Position numbers and translations under genes: made by a program | Notes under the pieces: generated by a model | The model's database searches: none | Told to the model about the DNA's origin: nothing | What the model saw: only the letters and a program-made list of their open reading frames with translations | Shown: positions 1 to 8,401 of the stretch, one piece after another | Layout: each line of letters opens with the position of its first letter | How positions within the stretch are numbered: position 1 is the stretch's first letter | DNA from: JACRLW01 sp050181465 | Lineage (GTDB): Bacteria > Planctomycetota > UBA1135 > UBA2386 | Length of the DNA stretch: 64,000 nt | NCBI GenBank assembly: GCA_050181465.1 | Contig: JBFXDD010000015.1 | Location: 45,777 to 109,776, forward strand | Direction: 5' to 3'

Positions 1-2
1 TG

Positions 3-1556
3 CGGCGGCGGCTGGCGGCCGCCGAGGTGGAATCGATCGCGATCGGTCTCCTGCATTCGCCCAATCACCGCGAGGACGAACTGCGGATCGCGGAAGCCCT
101 CACCGATCTGGGCGTGCCGATCACGACCAGCGCCGAGCTGCTGCCTCGCCACGGCGAGTTCGAGCGCTTCACCGCGACCATTCTCAACGCGGCGATCGCG
201 CCGCGGATGGGCCGCTACCTCGCTCGCCTGGACGAGGACGTACGCCCGGGAGGGCTTCGCCTGCTACGCAGCAGCGGCGGCATCCTCCCGCTGGACGAAG
301 CGCACCGACACCCCGCCAAAGCGATGTTCTCCGGACCGGCTGGCGGCGTCATCGCCACCGCGAGACTGGCCGCGGCACTGGGTGAGCCCCGCCTGGCCGC
401 GCTCGACATGGGCGGAACTTCGACGGACGTCTCGCTCGTCGATGCCGAGCCGATCGCAGAGGGCGACGACGCGACGATCGGAGGCCTGCCGCTGCCCCTC
501 CCGGCCTTCGACGTCCACACGATCGGTTGCGGCGGCGGCTCGATTGCGTGGGTCGACGCGGGCGGCGCGCTTCGGGTCGGCCCGAAGAGCGCGGGCGCCG
601 AGCCCGGCCCGGCGTGCTACGGCCGATCGACGGAACCCACCGTGACGGATGCTCACGTCGCACTCGGGCACCTCGACGCCGATTCATTGGCGAGGAGCGG
701 CATGGCGCTGGACCCGGATCGGTCGGTCCGGGCAATCGAGACTCTCGGTCGCCGGCTCGGGCTCACGCCGACCCAGACCGCGCTCGGCGTTCTCGAAGTT
801 GCCGAGGTTGCGATGGCGCGGGCTCTGATGGTGATCACCAGCGCCCGATCGGTCGACCCTGCGAGGGTACCGCTGTGCGCCTACGGCGGAGCCGGGGGAT
901 TGGTCGCAGCAAGCCTCGCGGCCCGCCTGCGCATGCCCCGCGCCTTGATCCCCAACCATCCGGGTGCGTTCTCGGCCATCGGTCTCGCACTCGCGGGGGA
1001 AAGCTTCGAAGAGATCCATCCACTGCGTCGCCGTCTCGATCCCACGGGGATCAGGGCGGTCAACCGCCTGGCCCGTGAGTTCGGGACCGCTCTGCGCCGA
1101 CGGCTCGGTGGCCCGCGACCCACCGCGGTTCGTGCCGAGGTTCGCTTGCGTTACCTCGGGCAGGGCAGAGGACTGTGGCTCGCGGTCGGCAGCGGCCTAC
1201 TGGAGCGATTCACCGTGCTCCATCGGCACCGATTCGGCTTCGCCCGCGACGGCGCGGCGGTCGAGTGCATTGAGCTTCGCGTCACGCTGGCGCGGCCAGG
1301 CCCCACCCTCCCCCCGCTCGCCGCACCAGCGTCTGGCAAGCCACAAGGACCGCGCGACCCGGCCACCGCCCCACTCGGCCGCACCTTGCCGACCTGGGAG
1401 CGGGCCGATCTCCGAATCGGCGATCGAGTCGCGGGACCCGCTCGCATCGTCGAGAGCACCAGTGTCGTGTTGCTTCCGGTTGGTGCGATTGCGGAGCGAT
1501 TGCCCGATGCTCTGGAAATCACGAACGACTCCGCAGCGGTGACGGAATCGCGTTGA
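3..1556 (+). CDS. Hydantoinase/oxoprolinase family protein, 5'-truncated by window edge
   Basis: C-terminal two-thirds of a HyuA-type subunit, the ATP-dependent hydantoinase/5-oxoprolinase family with an ASKHA nucleotide-binding fold that opens cyclic amides such as hydantoins or 5-oxoproline. The frame is open to the left edge, so the real start lies outside; a GTG at 27 is internal to homologous sequence. Visible landmarks are the phosphate-binding LDMGGTSTDVS segment, GCGGGSIAWVD, the SAGAEPGPACYG segment, and YGGAGG followed by GAFSAIGLALA. Full family members have about 650-700 residues, so roughly 150-180 are missing. The partner HyuB subunit is not seen downstream; it could lie upstream or be absent. 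The exact substrate cannot be read from sequence. Confidence 0.9.
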   Translation, partial: RRRLAAAEVESIAIGLLHSPNHREDELRIAEALTDLGVPITTSAELLPRHGEFERFTATILNAAIAPRMGRYLARLDEDVRPGGLRLLRSSGGILPLDEAHRHPAKAMFSGPAGGVIATARLAAALGEPRLAALDMGGTSTDVSLVDAEPIAEGDDATIGGLPLPLPAFDVHTIGCGGGSIAWVDAGGALRVGPKSAGAEPGPACYGRSTEPTVTDAHVALGHLDADSLARSGMALDPDRSVRAIETLGRRLGLTPTQTALGVLEVAEVAMARALMVITSARSVDPARVPLCAYGGAGGLVAASLAARLRMPRALIPNHPGAFSAIGLALAGESFEEIHPLRRRLDPTGIRAVNRLAREFGTALRRRLGGPRPTAVRAEVRLRYLGQGRGLWLAVGSGLLERFTVLHRHRFGFARDGAAVECIELRVTLARPGPTLPPLAAPASGKPQGPRDPATAPLGRTLPTWERADLRIGDRVAGPARIVESTSVVLLPVGAIAERLPDALEITNDSAAVTESR

Positions 1557-1902
1557 GAATTCCAAACTCGTCGAGCTTGAATCCTTGACACTGCGAGCTA
1601 GACTTCTCGGAGATTTCGCAAGTGGAGTGTGCAGGGATTGGCCTGTCCACTTGCCCGGTGTTGACGTTGCAGCACTGGTAGCTCTTGAACAATCGGTTTT
1701 TGGTGAGATCGCGACGTGGCGACACGATGCGTCCCTCACCCAGGCGAACGTGAGCCGGGGGTTGCCGCCAAGGGCGTAAAAACTTGACTCTCCTTCTTCC
1801 CCTTTTCCCGAAGTTTCCCCCCCGGCATTTTTTCGCCTCGCCAACCGATTCGAGTGCTCGCCGCGCGATTGCTCCGTGGACGTTTGCCCAGCCTGGATGC
1901 CC
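1557..1902. other. Intergenic region with no recognised gene
   Basis: Spacer between the hydantoinase stop and repeat copy A. I find no convincing coding sequence: short frames lack a ribosome binding site or family motifs. The base composition is less GC-biased than the flanks, with T- and C-rich runs near 1788-1835. A 12-base direct duplication (GCCCAGCCTGGA) near 1886-1910 runs into the repeat. No clear promoter or terminator was identified. Confidence 0.5.
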
Positions 1903-2082
1903 AGCCTGGAATCTTCGTGATCGGCTCTTGCGATCGCCGCAACTCGCGCCCAACGACATCGCGACGCCGGCTCGTCCGTGACAGCGCAGCTACGGCGACG
2001 CTTCGGACGTCGGCCGACGCAGCTCCTTCCCGGGCGCCGGACTGTGTCGGTCTCACGACGACATTTGCGAACAGTCCGGGCC
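1903..2082. repeat. Palindromic CTAG element, copy A (degenerate)
   Basis: Most diverged full-length copy of the roughly 184-bp palindromic family seen eight more times in this window. It keeps the order of blocks: TCTTCGTGA near the left end, GCGATCGCCGCAACTCGCG, a central CAGCGCAGCTACGG block, GACGCAGCTCCTTCCCGG, and GCGAACAGTCCGGGCC at the right end. Terminal CTAG is lost on both sides. It lies between the 3' ends of two converging genes (hydantoinase and HD-GYP-like). Confidence 0.75.
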
Positions 2083-2147
2083 AGCCGTTCAGGCGAGCCA
2101 TAGGCCCTTCGGGCCACTCGCTGTTCGCCGATCGAAGGCTCCCCGAC

Positions 2148-3590
2148 TCAGTCCTCGTCGCGCTCGATGTCTTCATCGAAGAAGACCTCGAGCGGAGCAT
2201 CGCCGAAAGCAATCGGACCGGTGCCGCCCTCGACTGCGTCAGGGTGCGCGTCGATCGAGCCATGCTCGGTGAGGCTTCGCCCGAGCGCCGGCACCAGGAC
2301 TCTGGATCGTGCCGGCGGCGGCGACTGCCGCACGATCGACTCGAAGATCTGGACCAACTGAGGATCGAAGGCTCCGCCGGCCTGATCGCGGATCGCATCG
2401 AGTGCGTCCGGCCACGGCAGCGCGGGGTGCCATGCGTCCCCGGTGAGGAAGAGGTCGTACGCAGAGGCGATCGCCAGCACGCGACTGGCGACGGGGATTC
2501 GTTCCCCGCGGAGCGCATCTGGACTGCCGCCGCCGTCCCAGCGCTCTTCTTGATGGCGCACCGCTTGAGCGACCGCGACAAGTTCCGGAAGAGCTGCCAA
2601 GAGGGAGGCCCCGCGGACGGGATGTTCGCGCAACGATGCGCGCTCGATCTCATCCAACTGATGCGGTGCTTGGAACACCGTCGGCCGCACCCCCGACTTC
2701 CCTAGATCGAGCACCAGACCTGCTTCGGCGACAGCCACGACTTCCTCGCTGCTCAAACCCGCAGCCTCCGCCAGGGTGATGGCATGACGGCGAACGCGTT
2801 CGGGGCGCCCCACGGGAACGTGACCGCGTAGTTCGAGCGCGTGCACCAGTTCTCGAGCGAGGAGTAGGCAACCGCTGCGTGCGTCGCGCGCACTCTGCTC
2901 CCCTCGCACCCGCAATTCGAGGATCGCTTCGTGCACGTCGGCGACCGCACCGCCGTCACGCGAATGCGCGGTCACCGGCATCTCTCCGCGCGCCAGGCTT
3001 CGCGCGTGCTCGGCGATGCGACGAAGTCGCACGACCCATGAGTGCACCATCCACCCCGCGATCGAGATCAACGTGGCACAACACAGGAAGACGACACCGA
3101 AGAGAGTCCAAGGGAAACCGACCGGCGGCAACCCACTCGTGCTGTAACGCAGTCGGACCTCGCCGACGAAGCCGGCGTTGCCCAACGCGGGCGCCAACAC
3201 CTCGAAGCGTTCGCGGCCCAGAGCACGGCTCGTGAGCCCGTCACTCGCGACGAGCGCGAGCCGATGGCCGCGTTCGGAGTTGCCGGTATCGAGGCGGACG
3301 ATCCCGCCCTGATCCAAGACCAGGACACGAGCAGTCGCGAGATCCGCGACGCACGCCGCGACCACCGCGAGCCGAACCTCGTCGTCCCGCTCCAGCAACG
3401 GCGCGACTCGCCGGGCGATCGACTCGCCGAGTGCGAGCTGCCGCTCATGAAGCGCGGATTCCTGATTCCGCGCCGCCTCTTCCACACCGGCGATCGTCAC
3501 TACGCCGGACAGTGCCGCAGCACCCGCTGCCAGCACCGCGCACAGGCGAAGCGTCAGCGACGCAGACTTGGCTCGACGAGAGGACGGCAT
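2148..3590 (-). CDS. Membrane-anchored degenerate HD-GYP domain protein
   Basis: 480 residues. An N-terminal membrane segment (about 15-35), a periplasmic-type sensor stretch, a second membrane segment (about 165-190) and a HAMP-like linker precede a C-terminal HD-GYP-like domain (about 255-430). HD-GYP proteins normally hydrolyse cyclic di-GMP using a metal-binding HD pair and an HHExxDGxGYP motif. Here the HD equivalent reads LDLGK (His replaced by Leu), the second motif is RHQERWDGGGSP, and GYP is GSP. The surrounding scaffold (HPVRGASLL, LRGERIPVASRVLAIASAYD) is intact. I infer loss of phosphodiesterase activity and a possible sensory or scaffolding role. The architecture resembles receptor-type c-di-GMP proteins, but no cyclase lies nearby. 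Confidence 0.8.
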   Translation of the reverse strand: MPSSRRAKSASLTLRLCAVLAAGAAALSGVVTIAGVEEAARNQESALHERQLALGESIARRVAPLLERDDEVRLAVVAACVADLATARVLVLDQGGIVRLDTGNSERGHRLALVASDGLTSRALGRERFEVLAPALGNAGFVGEVRLRYSTSGLPPVGFPWTLFGVVFLCCATLISIAGWMVHSWVVRLRRIAEHARSLARGEMPVTAHSRDGGAVADVHEAILELRVRGEQSARDARSGCLLLARELVHALELRGHVPVGRPERVRRHAITLAEAAGLSSEEVVAVAEAGLVLDLGKSGVRPTVFQAPHQLDEIERASLREHPVRGASLLAALPELVAVAQAVRHQEERWDGGGSPDALRGERIPVASRVLAIASAYDLFLTGDAWHPALPWPDALDAIRDQAGGAFDPQLVQIFESIVRQSPPPARSRVLVPALGRSLTEHGSIDAHPDAVEGGTGPIAFGDAPLEVFFDEDIERDED

Positions 3591-3671
3591 CCGTCGGCAA
3601 CTATCGGCAGGGCGGTGGGCGGACCTTGCGCCTCGGTCCGCCGTGCCTCGGCGGCCGGATTCCCGGGCCGA

Positions 3672-4238
3672 TCAGAAGTCGCCGTCTTGGACATAGGGCC
3701 GCGACCACAAGATGACCTGCAGCAGCACCGACTTGACCCAGGCGGAGTGCATGCGATCGACCTCGGCGTCGCTTAGACCGCCCTTGGCCAGGAAGGGTCG
3801 TAGCGTCGCGGTGACCGGGTAGAGCAGTGCCGGCATGTAGCGGAAATGAACGATCGGTGCGGCGTTCACCCCATCGGTTCGGTTCTTCTTCGCTCGGTGG
3901 TGGCGAAGCCCGAGTTCGAACTGCTGGTTGAGCCAGGCCTGGTCGTAGTCGGCCCGAGCGGTGGTGAGGATCCACTCGCCGAACCGAACGCGGACCTTCG
4001 CCAGGTAATCAGCGTCGGGCTTGCCGGTCTCCGCATCGGCGAAGTAGGTCAGCAGTTGCGGCTTCTGGCCGACGAAGCCGTACCAGGTGTCGAGGATGGC
4101 ATCGACCTGCGGCGCGAGGATCGGGAGAGACTCCCGCAGGGCTGCGCGATCGTCCGCCCCGAACAGGGCGACTTCCGCGAGCAGCGCGAACTCGCTCTCG
4201 CTCATCGGGGCCGCAGCGTGAGAGACAGCTCGATTCAT
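3672..4238 (-). CDS. Protoglobin-family heme protein
   Basis: 188 residues from the ATG encoding MNRAVSH. The core matches protoglobin: LPILAPQVDAILDTWYGFV, then a WILTTARADYDQAWLNQQ segment, GLRHHRAKKNRTDGV containing the likely proximal heme histidine, and a C-terminal helix with LLQVILWSRPYVQ. Protoglobins are single-domain heme proteins that bind O2, CO or NO; the physiological role is usually unknown. This start gives the normal family length. The same frame stays open upstream to an ATG at 4502 that is preceded by a palindrome identical in placement to the one before marR, so a 276-residue form with a hydrophobic N-terminal extension is possible. Control by the adjacent MarR regulator is inferred. 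Confidence 0.85.
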   Translation of the reverse strand: MNRAVSHAAAPMSESEFALLAEVALFGADDRAALRESLPILAPQVDAILDTWYGFVGQKPQLLTYFADAETGKPDADYLAKVRVRFGEWILTTARADYDQAWLNQQFELGLRHHRAKKNRTDGVNAAPIVHFRYMPALLYPVTATLRPFLAKGGLSDAEVDRMHSAWVKSVLLQVILWSRPYVQDGDF

Positions 4239-4697
4239 GGCGCTGGGATGGGTGTTTGATACGTGATGGGAATCGGGACGGGGCGAGAGTTGCCCAGGCG
4301 ATCCCTCGGAACGCGAGGAGGCACAGGCAACGGCAAGAACCAAAGGCAGCAACCCGAGATGGCGGAGCCGCACGGAACTCGAACGGAACCCGGCGAACAC
4401 GCGGGGTCGACGGATCGCGCTCGGTCGCGCGACGGTGAACACGGGCTCGCCATCCAGCGGGCCGCAGTCGAGAGACTTGGGCGAAGGAAGCATCGTTTTC
4501 ATGTTGAACTTCAAACTCACGGGCTGCGAACAAGGACTGGGGTGGGAAGAACGGGCGAGTTCGACGGCGCAGCCATTGCGTCGAACCAGCAGAGCGAAAC
4601 TGCGCGGTCTACCCGCGCCGTCGGCGGGGCCGAGGAGAGCGGTTCAGGCCCTCGACGGCCGCGGGGGCACGGCGCAACGCGAGAGTGGTCGGCAGCA
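4239..4697. other. Leader or N-terminal extension region of the globin gene
   Basis: 460 bp between the globin domain start and the marR stop. On the minus strand the globin frame is open back to 4520 and would add up to 94 residues, including a hydrophobic stretch ending in AVACASS that looks like a lipobox but lies about 60 residues from the start. No other gene is supported. The stretch from 4521 to 4697 shows nothing recognisable. Whether 4239-4502 is translated cannot be decided by eye. Confidence 0.4.
4504..4514. promoter_or_regulatory. Putative MarR operator 2 (TTGAACTTCAA)
   Basis: An 11-base palindrome TTGAA-C-TTCAA lying directly before an ATG (4502-4500 on the minus strand) in the globin frame. 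The minus-strand context GTTTGAAGTTCAACATGA matches the sequence at the marR start at all but the central base. A matched pair of palindromes at the regulator and its neighbour is the usual layout of an autoregulated MarR-type operator. Binding is inferred only. Confidence 0.5.
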
Positions 4698-5300
4698 TCA
4701 GCGAGCCTCCATGGGCGGAACGGCCCACTCGTGATCGGCACACTCGACGCGCAGATCGGGACCGCGGATCGGCGATTCGAGCAAGGCACAGAAGTGCGGT
4801 CGCTCGCCGCTCCCGCCGCTGCGGCGAAAGTGACGGCAGGTGAGACACATCCTCGACCGGGCGATGGCGCCGGAGTCTTCGAGTTCGAGAATCAGGTCGA
4901 GCAGGGTCGCGAGCAGTTCGCCGGCGCGAGCAGCCGGCAGTCGCTGCACCGCGGGCTCCAGTGCGAGCGCGACCCAACTGCCCGCCTTGCGCGCAACCGC
5001 CTTGCCGCGCCGCGTCAGTTCGACCAGCACCGCACGATGCTCGCTGGGATCGGGCGTCTTGGCGATCAGCTCTTTCTCGGCCAGTGCGGAGATCGCAAGG
5101 CTCGCCGTGCCGTGGGTGACGAGCAGCTCTTGGGCGATGTCTCCCACTCGCAAGGCGCCACGCCGCGCGAGAGTGTTGAGGACCCGCGCCTGGAGCGGGG
5201 AAACCGCCTCGGCATCCGCTCCGCCTTGCTCGCTCGAGCGCGCGAGAGTCGCGAGGCGCGCCAGCGCGTCGGCGATCTTGGAATGCAGTGCCTCGCTCAT
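4698..5300 (-). CDS. MarR-family transcriptional regulator with C-terminal Cys motif
   Basis: 200 residues from the ATG (MSEALHSK); a TTG four codons upstream also fits but lies inside the palindrome. The winged-helix domain spans about 25-125, with recognition region LRVGDIAQELLVTHGTAS and wing residues DPSEHRAVLVELT. The C-terminus carries CLTCRHF, HFCALL and VECADHE, a C-x2-C...C...C arrangement found in one MarR subgroup and likely to bind metal or sense redox state (inference). The protein probably represses itself and the globin gene through the TTGAA-N-TTCAA boxes. The ligand is unknown; the globin neighbour hints at a gas or redox signal. Confidence 0.87.
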   Translation of the reverse strand: MSEALHSKIADALARLATLARSSEQGGADAEAVSPLQARVLNTLARRGALRVGDIAQELLVTHGTASLAISALAEKELIAKTPDPSEHRAVLVELTRRGKAVARKAGSWVALALEPAVQRLPAARAGELLATLLDLILELEDSGAIARSRMCLTCRHFRRSGGSGERPHFCALLESPIRGPDLRVECADHEWAVPPMEAR

Positions 5301-5301
5301 G

Positions 5302-5312
5302 TTGAAGTTCAA
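5302..5312. promoter_or_regulatory. Putative MarR operator 1 (TTGAAGTTCAA)
   Basis: An 11-base palindrome TTGAA-G-TTCAA ending two bases before the marR ATG. The flanks match those of the second box (GTTTGAA-S-TTCAACATGA read on the minus strand). It occupies the place where a Shine-Dalgarno sequence would be, and none is visible, so a bound repressor could block initiation directly. The functional reading is inference. Confidence 0.5.
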
Positions 5313-5448
5313 ACATAAGCCGAGGAGGGTCGGAGGTCAAGCCATGGCACCTACCAACCCCACAATGTGCCGTCGCCCGCAATTCGCAGCTCGTCGCCCG
5401 CAGCGCTCGGCGACGACCTGGTCGCGCAGCGAGATCTGCGCGACGCGC

Positions 5449-6231
5449 TCACTTCACGACACTGACGTCTTCCGCTTCCAACTGGAAGACGTCGATACAG
5501 TACTCGTCCTCGCGCGTCTCGCGCACTCGGAACGTGCCGGTGACGAGGACGGGCTCGAACTGGTAGTCGGTTCGCTTGTCGCCTTTCATCACGACGCGAA
5601 CGATTCCGTTGATGTCGGGGGGAGTTCCGTAGCAGCAAGCCCAAAGGGACTGCACCAAGAGGAACTCCTTGATGTTCTCGACTTCGTCGATGGGCAGCAT
5701 GAAGCCGATCATCGCCACCTTCTTGCCGTCGAGCTTGCGAACTGCCTCAGGACAGCCCTTCAAGCCGTCGTCGTAGGGCCAGTCGCAGATGTCTTCGAAG
5801 CGCACCAGCTTCTCGATGCCCTTGATCTTGCCTTCCCGCAATCGCTCCATCAGTCGACGCTCCGTGCGGAGCATCTCGGCCTGACTTCGCATCGCGCGGA
5901 TGTCCTCGGGGCTCGCTCCGGGCGGCAGGGGCAGGTCCTCGGGATCCTCCTCGACCTCCACGCTCGGCTCCTTGATCGGCGTCTCCGACTTCGGCTTGTC
6001 GGGCTGCTTGCCGCCGTCCTGCGACTTGCCGCCGTCCTGCGGCTTGTCGCCTTCCTGCGACTTGCCGGAGACCTTCCCCTTGTCCCCGTCCTGCTTGGCC
6101 GGCTCCGGCTTCTGGACTTCCACCGTCGGCTTCCCCGCGGGCGGTGTCACGGCAGGTGGCTTCGGGCTCTGCGCGATCGCCGCACTGAGAGAAACGGCGA
6201 TCGCAGCGAGGATCGCAATCAGGCGTGACAT
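5449..6231 (-). CDS. DUF3299 domain protein, secreted, in metal-type ABC operon
   Basis: 260 residues from the ATG encoding MSRLIAILAAIAVSLS, which begins a clear Sec signal peptide. A low-complexity linker rich in Lys, Pro, Gly, Asp and Gln (about 25-90) leads to a DUF3299 domain (about 125-255) with DICDWPYDD, CPEAVRKLDGKKVAMIGFM, LWACCYGTPPDINGIVRV and a GTFRV strand. DUF3299 proteins are small periplasmic proteins often encoded next to ABC transporters implicated in metal handling (family knowledge). It follows the permease by 17 bp, so it is the last gene of a three-gene unit. The CC pair and conserved Asp residues could coordinate metal, which is inference. A longer frame running upstream is an artefact across the permease gene. 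Confidence 0.85.
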   Translation of the reverse strand: MSRLIAILAAIAVSLSAAIAQSPKPPAVTPPAGKPTVEVQKPEPAKQDGDKGKVSGKSQEGDKPQDGGKSQDGGKQPDKPKSETPIKEPSVEVEEDPEDLPLPPGASPEDIRAMRSQAEMLRTERRLMERLREGKIKGIEKLVRFEDICDWPYDDGLKGCPEAVRKLDGKKVAMIGFMLPIDEVENIKEFLLVQSLWACCYGTPPDINGIVRVVMKGDKRTDYQFEPVLVTGTFRVRETREDEYCIDVFQLEAEDVSVVK

Positions 6232-6248
6232 CGTGGAGTTCACTTCGT

Positions 6249-7649
6249 TCAGGAGATCGGCCCAAGGTTGCTCGCGACTTCGGTCGCCGCACCTTTGATG
6301 GCCGGAAGCAGGCCGGCAACGACGCCGACCGCTCCGACGGCAAGGATAAGCCAGATCTCGTCCGAGGTGAACGCCATCGGGTCGATCGGGACATTCACCC
6401 GATCCTGAATCGCAGGTCCGGCGGCAAAGGCCGCGCCGTGAGCGAGGAGGACGCCCAGCACGGCTCCGAAGAGGGCGACGATCCCCGCCTCGATGACCAC
6501 GATCGCGAAGACCTGCCCACGACGCGCTCCCAGCGCCCGCATGATCGCGATCTCCCGCCGTCGTTCGTTCATGGTGTTGTAGAGGGCGACGAGCACTCCG
6601 GCGGCCGCGACGACGATCACCAGCCAGGCGACGACGCGCAGGATGCCCGCAGCATCCCCCACCAGGCCGAGCAGCTTGGCGATCTCCTGCCCGGGCCACG
6701 CGACCTGAGCATCGGGACGAGTCTGGAAGTCGTAGCGAAGGTTGCTGGCCGCGAGCGGATGACGGGCGTCGATCACGATCGCGGAGATCTGCACCATGTC
6801 GGCGGTGAACTCGAGGCTGGCCGGGTTCGTGCCGCGCGGTGGCTGAATGGCGTTGTGCTCGTCGAGTGAGAGCTGCAGACCGATCGGGACGAAGATCGAG
6901 CGATCGATCGGCGTGCCGGTCCGCGCCAACACGCCGACGATGGTCGTCTTCGCCTCCTCATGCGTGTGTGCCCCAGGCTCATCTTGGCCGTGCACCGGAG
7001 TGAACGTGTCGCCGAGGCCGAGGCCGAGTTTGGCCGCGACGGTCGCGCCGATGACCGCCTTGCACCATTCCTTCTTCGGGAACTCGAGATGCTCGTGACC
7101 GGCTTCCTCGCCGCCGGCGTGGTCGTGATCGTGGAGATCGCCGCCATGCGCCGTCAACTCGCGCGCGTAGTCGTTCGCGAATGAGAGGAAGTCCTCGTGC
7201 GAGAAGGTCCAAGCACTGCCCTCGGCGAGGACGAGTTGGGCCTTTCCATCGCTGCCACGCGAGAACTTGGTGAACATCTCATCGGTGGTGCCGATGACCG
7301 GAAAACCTCCGAAGGTGTCGCCGCGCGACTGCGGGATCGCGTAACGAACGCCGTAGCGTTTCGCCAGGCGGCCGTCGCGCAGTTCGCGGTAGACGCTCAT
7401 CGGCAATACCCCGGCGGGATCGTCGAGGTTGAGGACCGTCGACAGGAACAACTGCAGCGACGAACCCTGTTTGGGCCCGACGATCGCGTCGTACCCGGCG
7501 AGGCTGCTCGTGTAGCGAGATTCGACCTGCGCGAGCAGTAGCCAGATCGCCGCGATCAGGCCAGTACCCAGTGCGACGGAGAAGGCGGTGAGCGAACTGC
7601 TGAGCCCGCGGATCCGCAGGTTGCGCCAAGCGATCGCCGACAACCTCAT
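6249..7649 (-). CDS. FtsX/MacB-like ABC transporter permease with His-rich loop
   Basis: 466 residues starting MRLSAIAWRNLRIRG. One N-terminal membrane helix (about 18-40), a large extracytoplasmic domain (about 45-325), then three C-terminal helices (about 335-360, 380-410, 430-455), the FtsX/LolE/MacB layout. The motif NTMNERRREIAIMRALGARRG before helix 3 is typical. The periplasmic domain carries two His/Asp/Glu-rich stretches (near residues 165-185, and HGQDEPGAHTHEE near 225), suggesting zinc or another soft metal. The ATG overlaps the ATPase stop (ATGA), so the two are translationally coupled. With DUF3299 downstream, the unit resembles ZrgABCDE-type zinc-related loci; that assignment is inference. 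Confidence 0.88.
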   Translation of the reverse strand: MRLSAIAWRNLRIRGLSSSLTAFSVALGTGLIAAIWLLLAQVESRYTSSLAGYDAIVGPKQGSSLQLFLSTVLNLDDPAGVLPMSVYRELRDGRLAKRYGVRYAIPQSRGDTFGGFPVIGTTDEMFTKFSRGSDGKAQLVLAEGSAWTFSHEDFLSFANDYARELTAHGGDLHDHDHAGGEEAGHEHLEFPKKEWCKAVIGATVAAKLGLGLGDTFTPVHGQDEPGAHTHEEAKTTIVGVLARTGTPIDRSIFVPIGLQLSLDEHNAIQPPRGTNPASLEFTADMVQISAIVIDARHPLAASNLRYDFQTRPDAQVAWPGQEIAKLLGLVGDAAGILRVVAWLVIVVAAAGVLVALYNTMNERRREIAIMRALGARRGQVFAIVVIEAGIVALFGAVLGVLLAHGAAFAAGPAIQDRVNVPIDPMAFTSDEIWLILAVGAVGVVAGLLPAIKGAATEVASNLGPIS

Positions 7650-8311
7650 GCCGCACCTCGCAGCGTCGCGAGATCCACGGTTCGCTCCATCAGCGCCGCG
7701 CTCTCCGGATCGTGAGTGACCATCAACACCGTGCGGCGCTCCGCGCGCGCGATCTCGAGCAGCATCGCGAGCACCGCGGCACCGGTCACTCGATCCTGGT
7801 TGCCGAGCGGTTCGTCGGCCAGGATCAATCTTGGCTGGTGGATCAGCGCTCGACACAACGCGACGCGCTGCTGCTGCCCGATCGAGAGTTCCCGCGGCAA
7901 GTGGTGACTGCGGTCGTGCAACCCGACTCGCTCGAGGAGTTCCATCGCTCGTTGCCTGACGCCGCCCGACTGCTTGCCGGAGAAGGTCGCGCCGAGGAGG
8001 ACGTTCTCCAGCGCGGTGAAGGGCTGCAGCAGATTGAACGATTGAAAGACGATGCCGACCCGCTCGGCACGGAACCGATCGCGAGCGGATTCGCCGAGCC
8101 TCGACACGGTCACTCCGTCCACCACCACCTGTCCGGTCGTCGGCTTCTGGATCCCGGCGATGATGTTCAACAAGGTGGTCTTCCCACAGCCGGATCGACC
8201 GACGAGCGCCACCTGCTCTCCATCGTCGACCTCGAGGGAATCGACCGCGCAGGCCACGACGGTCTCGCTGCCGTGGCGATACTCCTTCCGGAGGTCCGAG
8301 ATCTGGATCAT
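7646..8311 (-). CDS. ABC transporter ATP-binding protein (MacB/LolD type)
   Basis: 221 residues from the ATG encoding MIQISDLRKEYRHG. Walker A GRSGCGKTT (about 37-45), Q-loop VFQSFNLLQPFTALENV, signature LSIGQQQRV, Walker B LILADEP, D-loop variant GNQD and H-loop VTHD. The signature has Ile where LSGGQ has Gly, a modest deviation. Sequence class and partner permease point to the LolD/MacB group, which does mechanotransmission rather than classical import. The upstream spacer is only 90 bp from the EboE-like gene stop, so the promoter may lie there or the operon may start further upstream. Confidence 0.92.
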   Translation of the reverse strand: MIQISDLRKEYRHGSETVVACAVDSLEVDDGEQVALVGRSGCGKTTLLNIIAGIQKPTTGQVVVDGVTVSRLGESARDRFRAERVGIVFQSFNLLQPFTALENVLLGATFSGKQSGGVRQRAMELLERVGLHDRSHHLPRELSIGQQQRVALCRALIHQPRLILADEPLGNQDRVTGAAVLAMLLEIARAERRTVLMVTHDPESAALMERTVDLATLRGAA

Positions 8312-8401
8312 GACGGGGCGCTGAGGATGGGATCGCAACTTCCCGCGCGCAAGCGGCCCCAATGGATGTTGCGGTGATTCGTCGCTCCGCGACCGGAGCG
8401 G

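Noticed and set aside
1585..1779. Small plus-strand frame in the first intergenic region
   Set aside because: No ribosome binding site, no motif and atypical composition compared with real neighbours.
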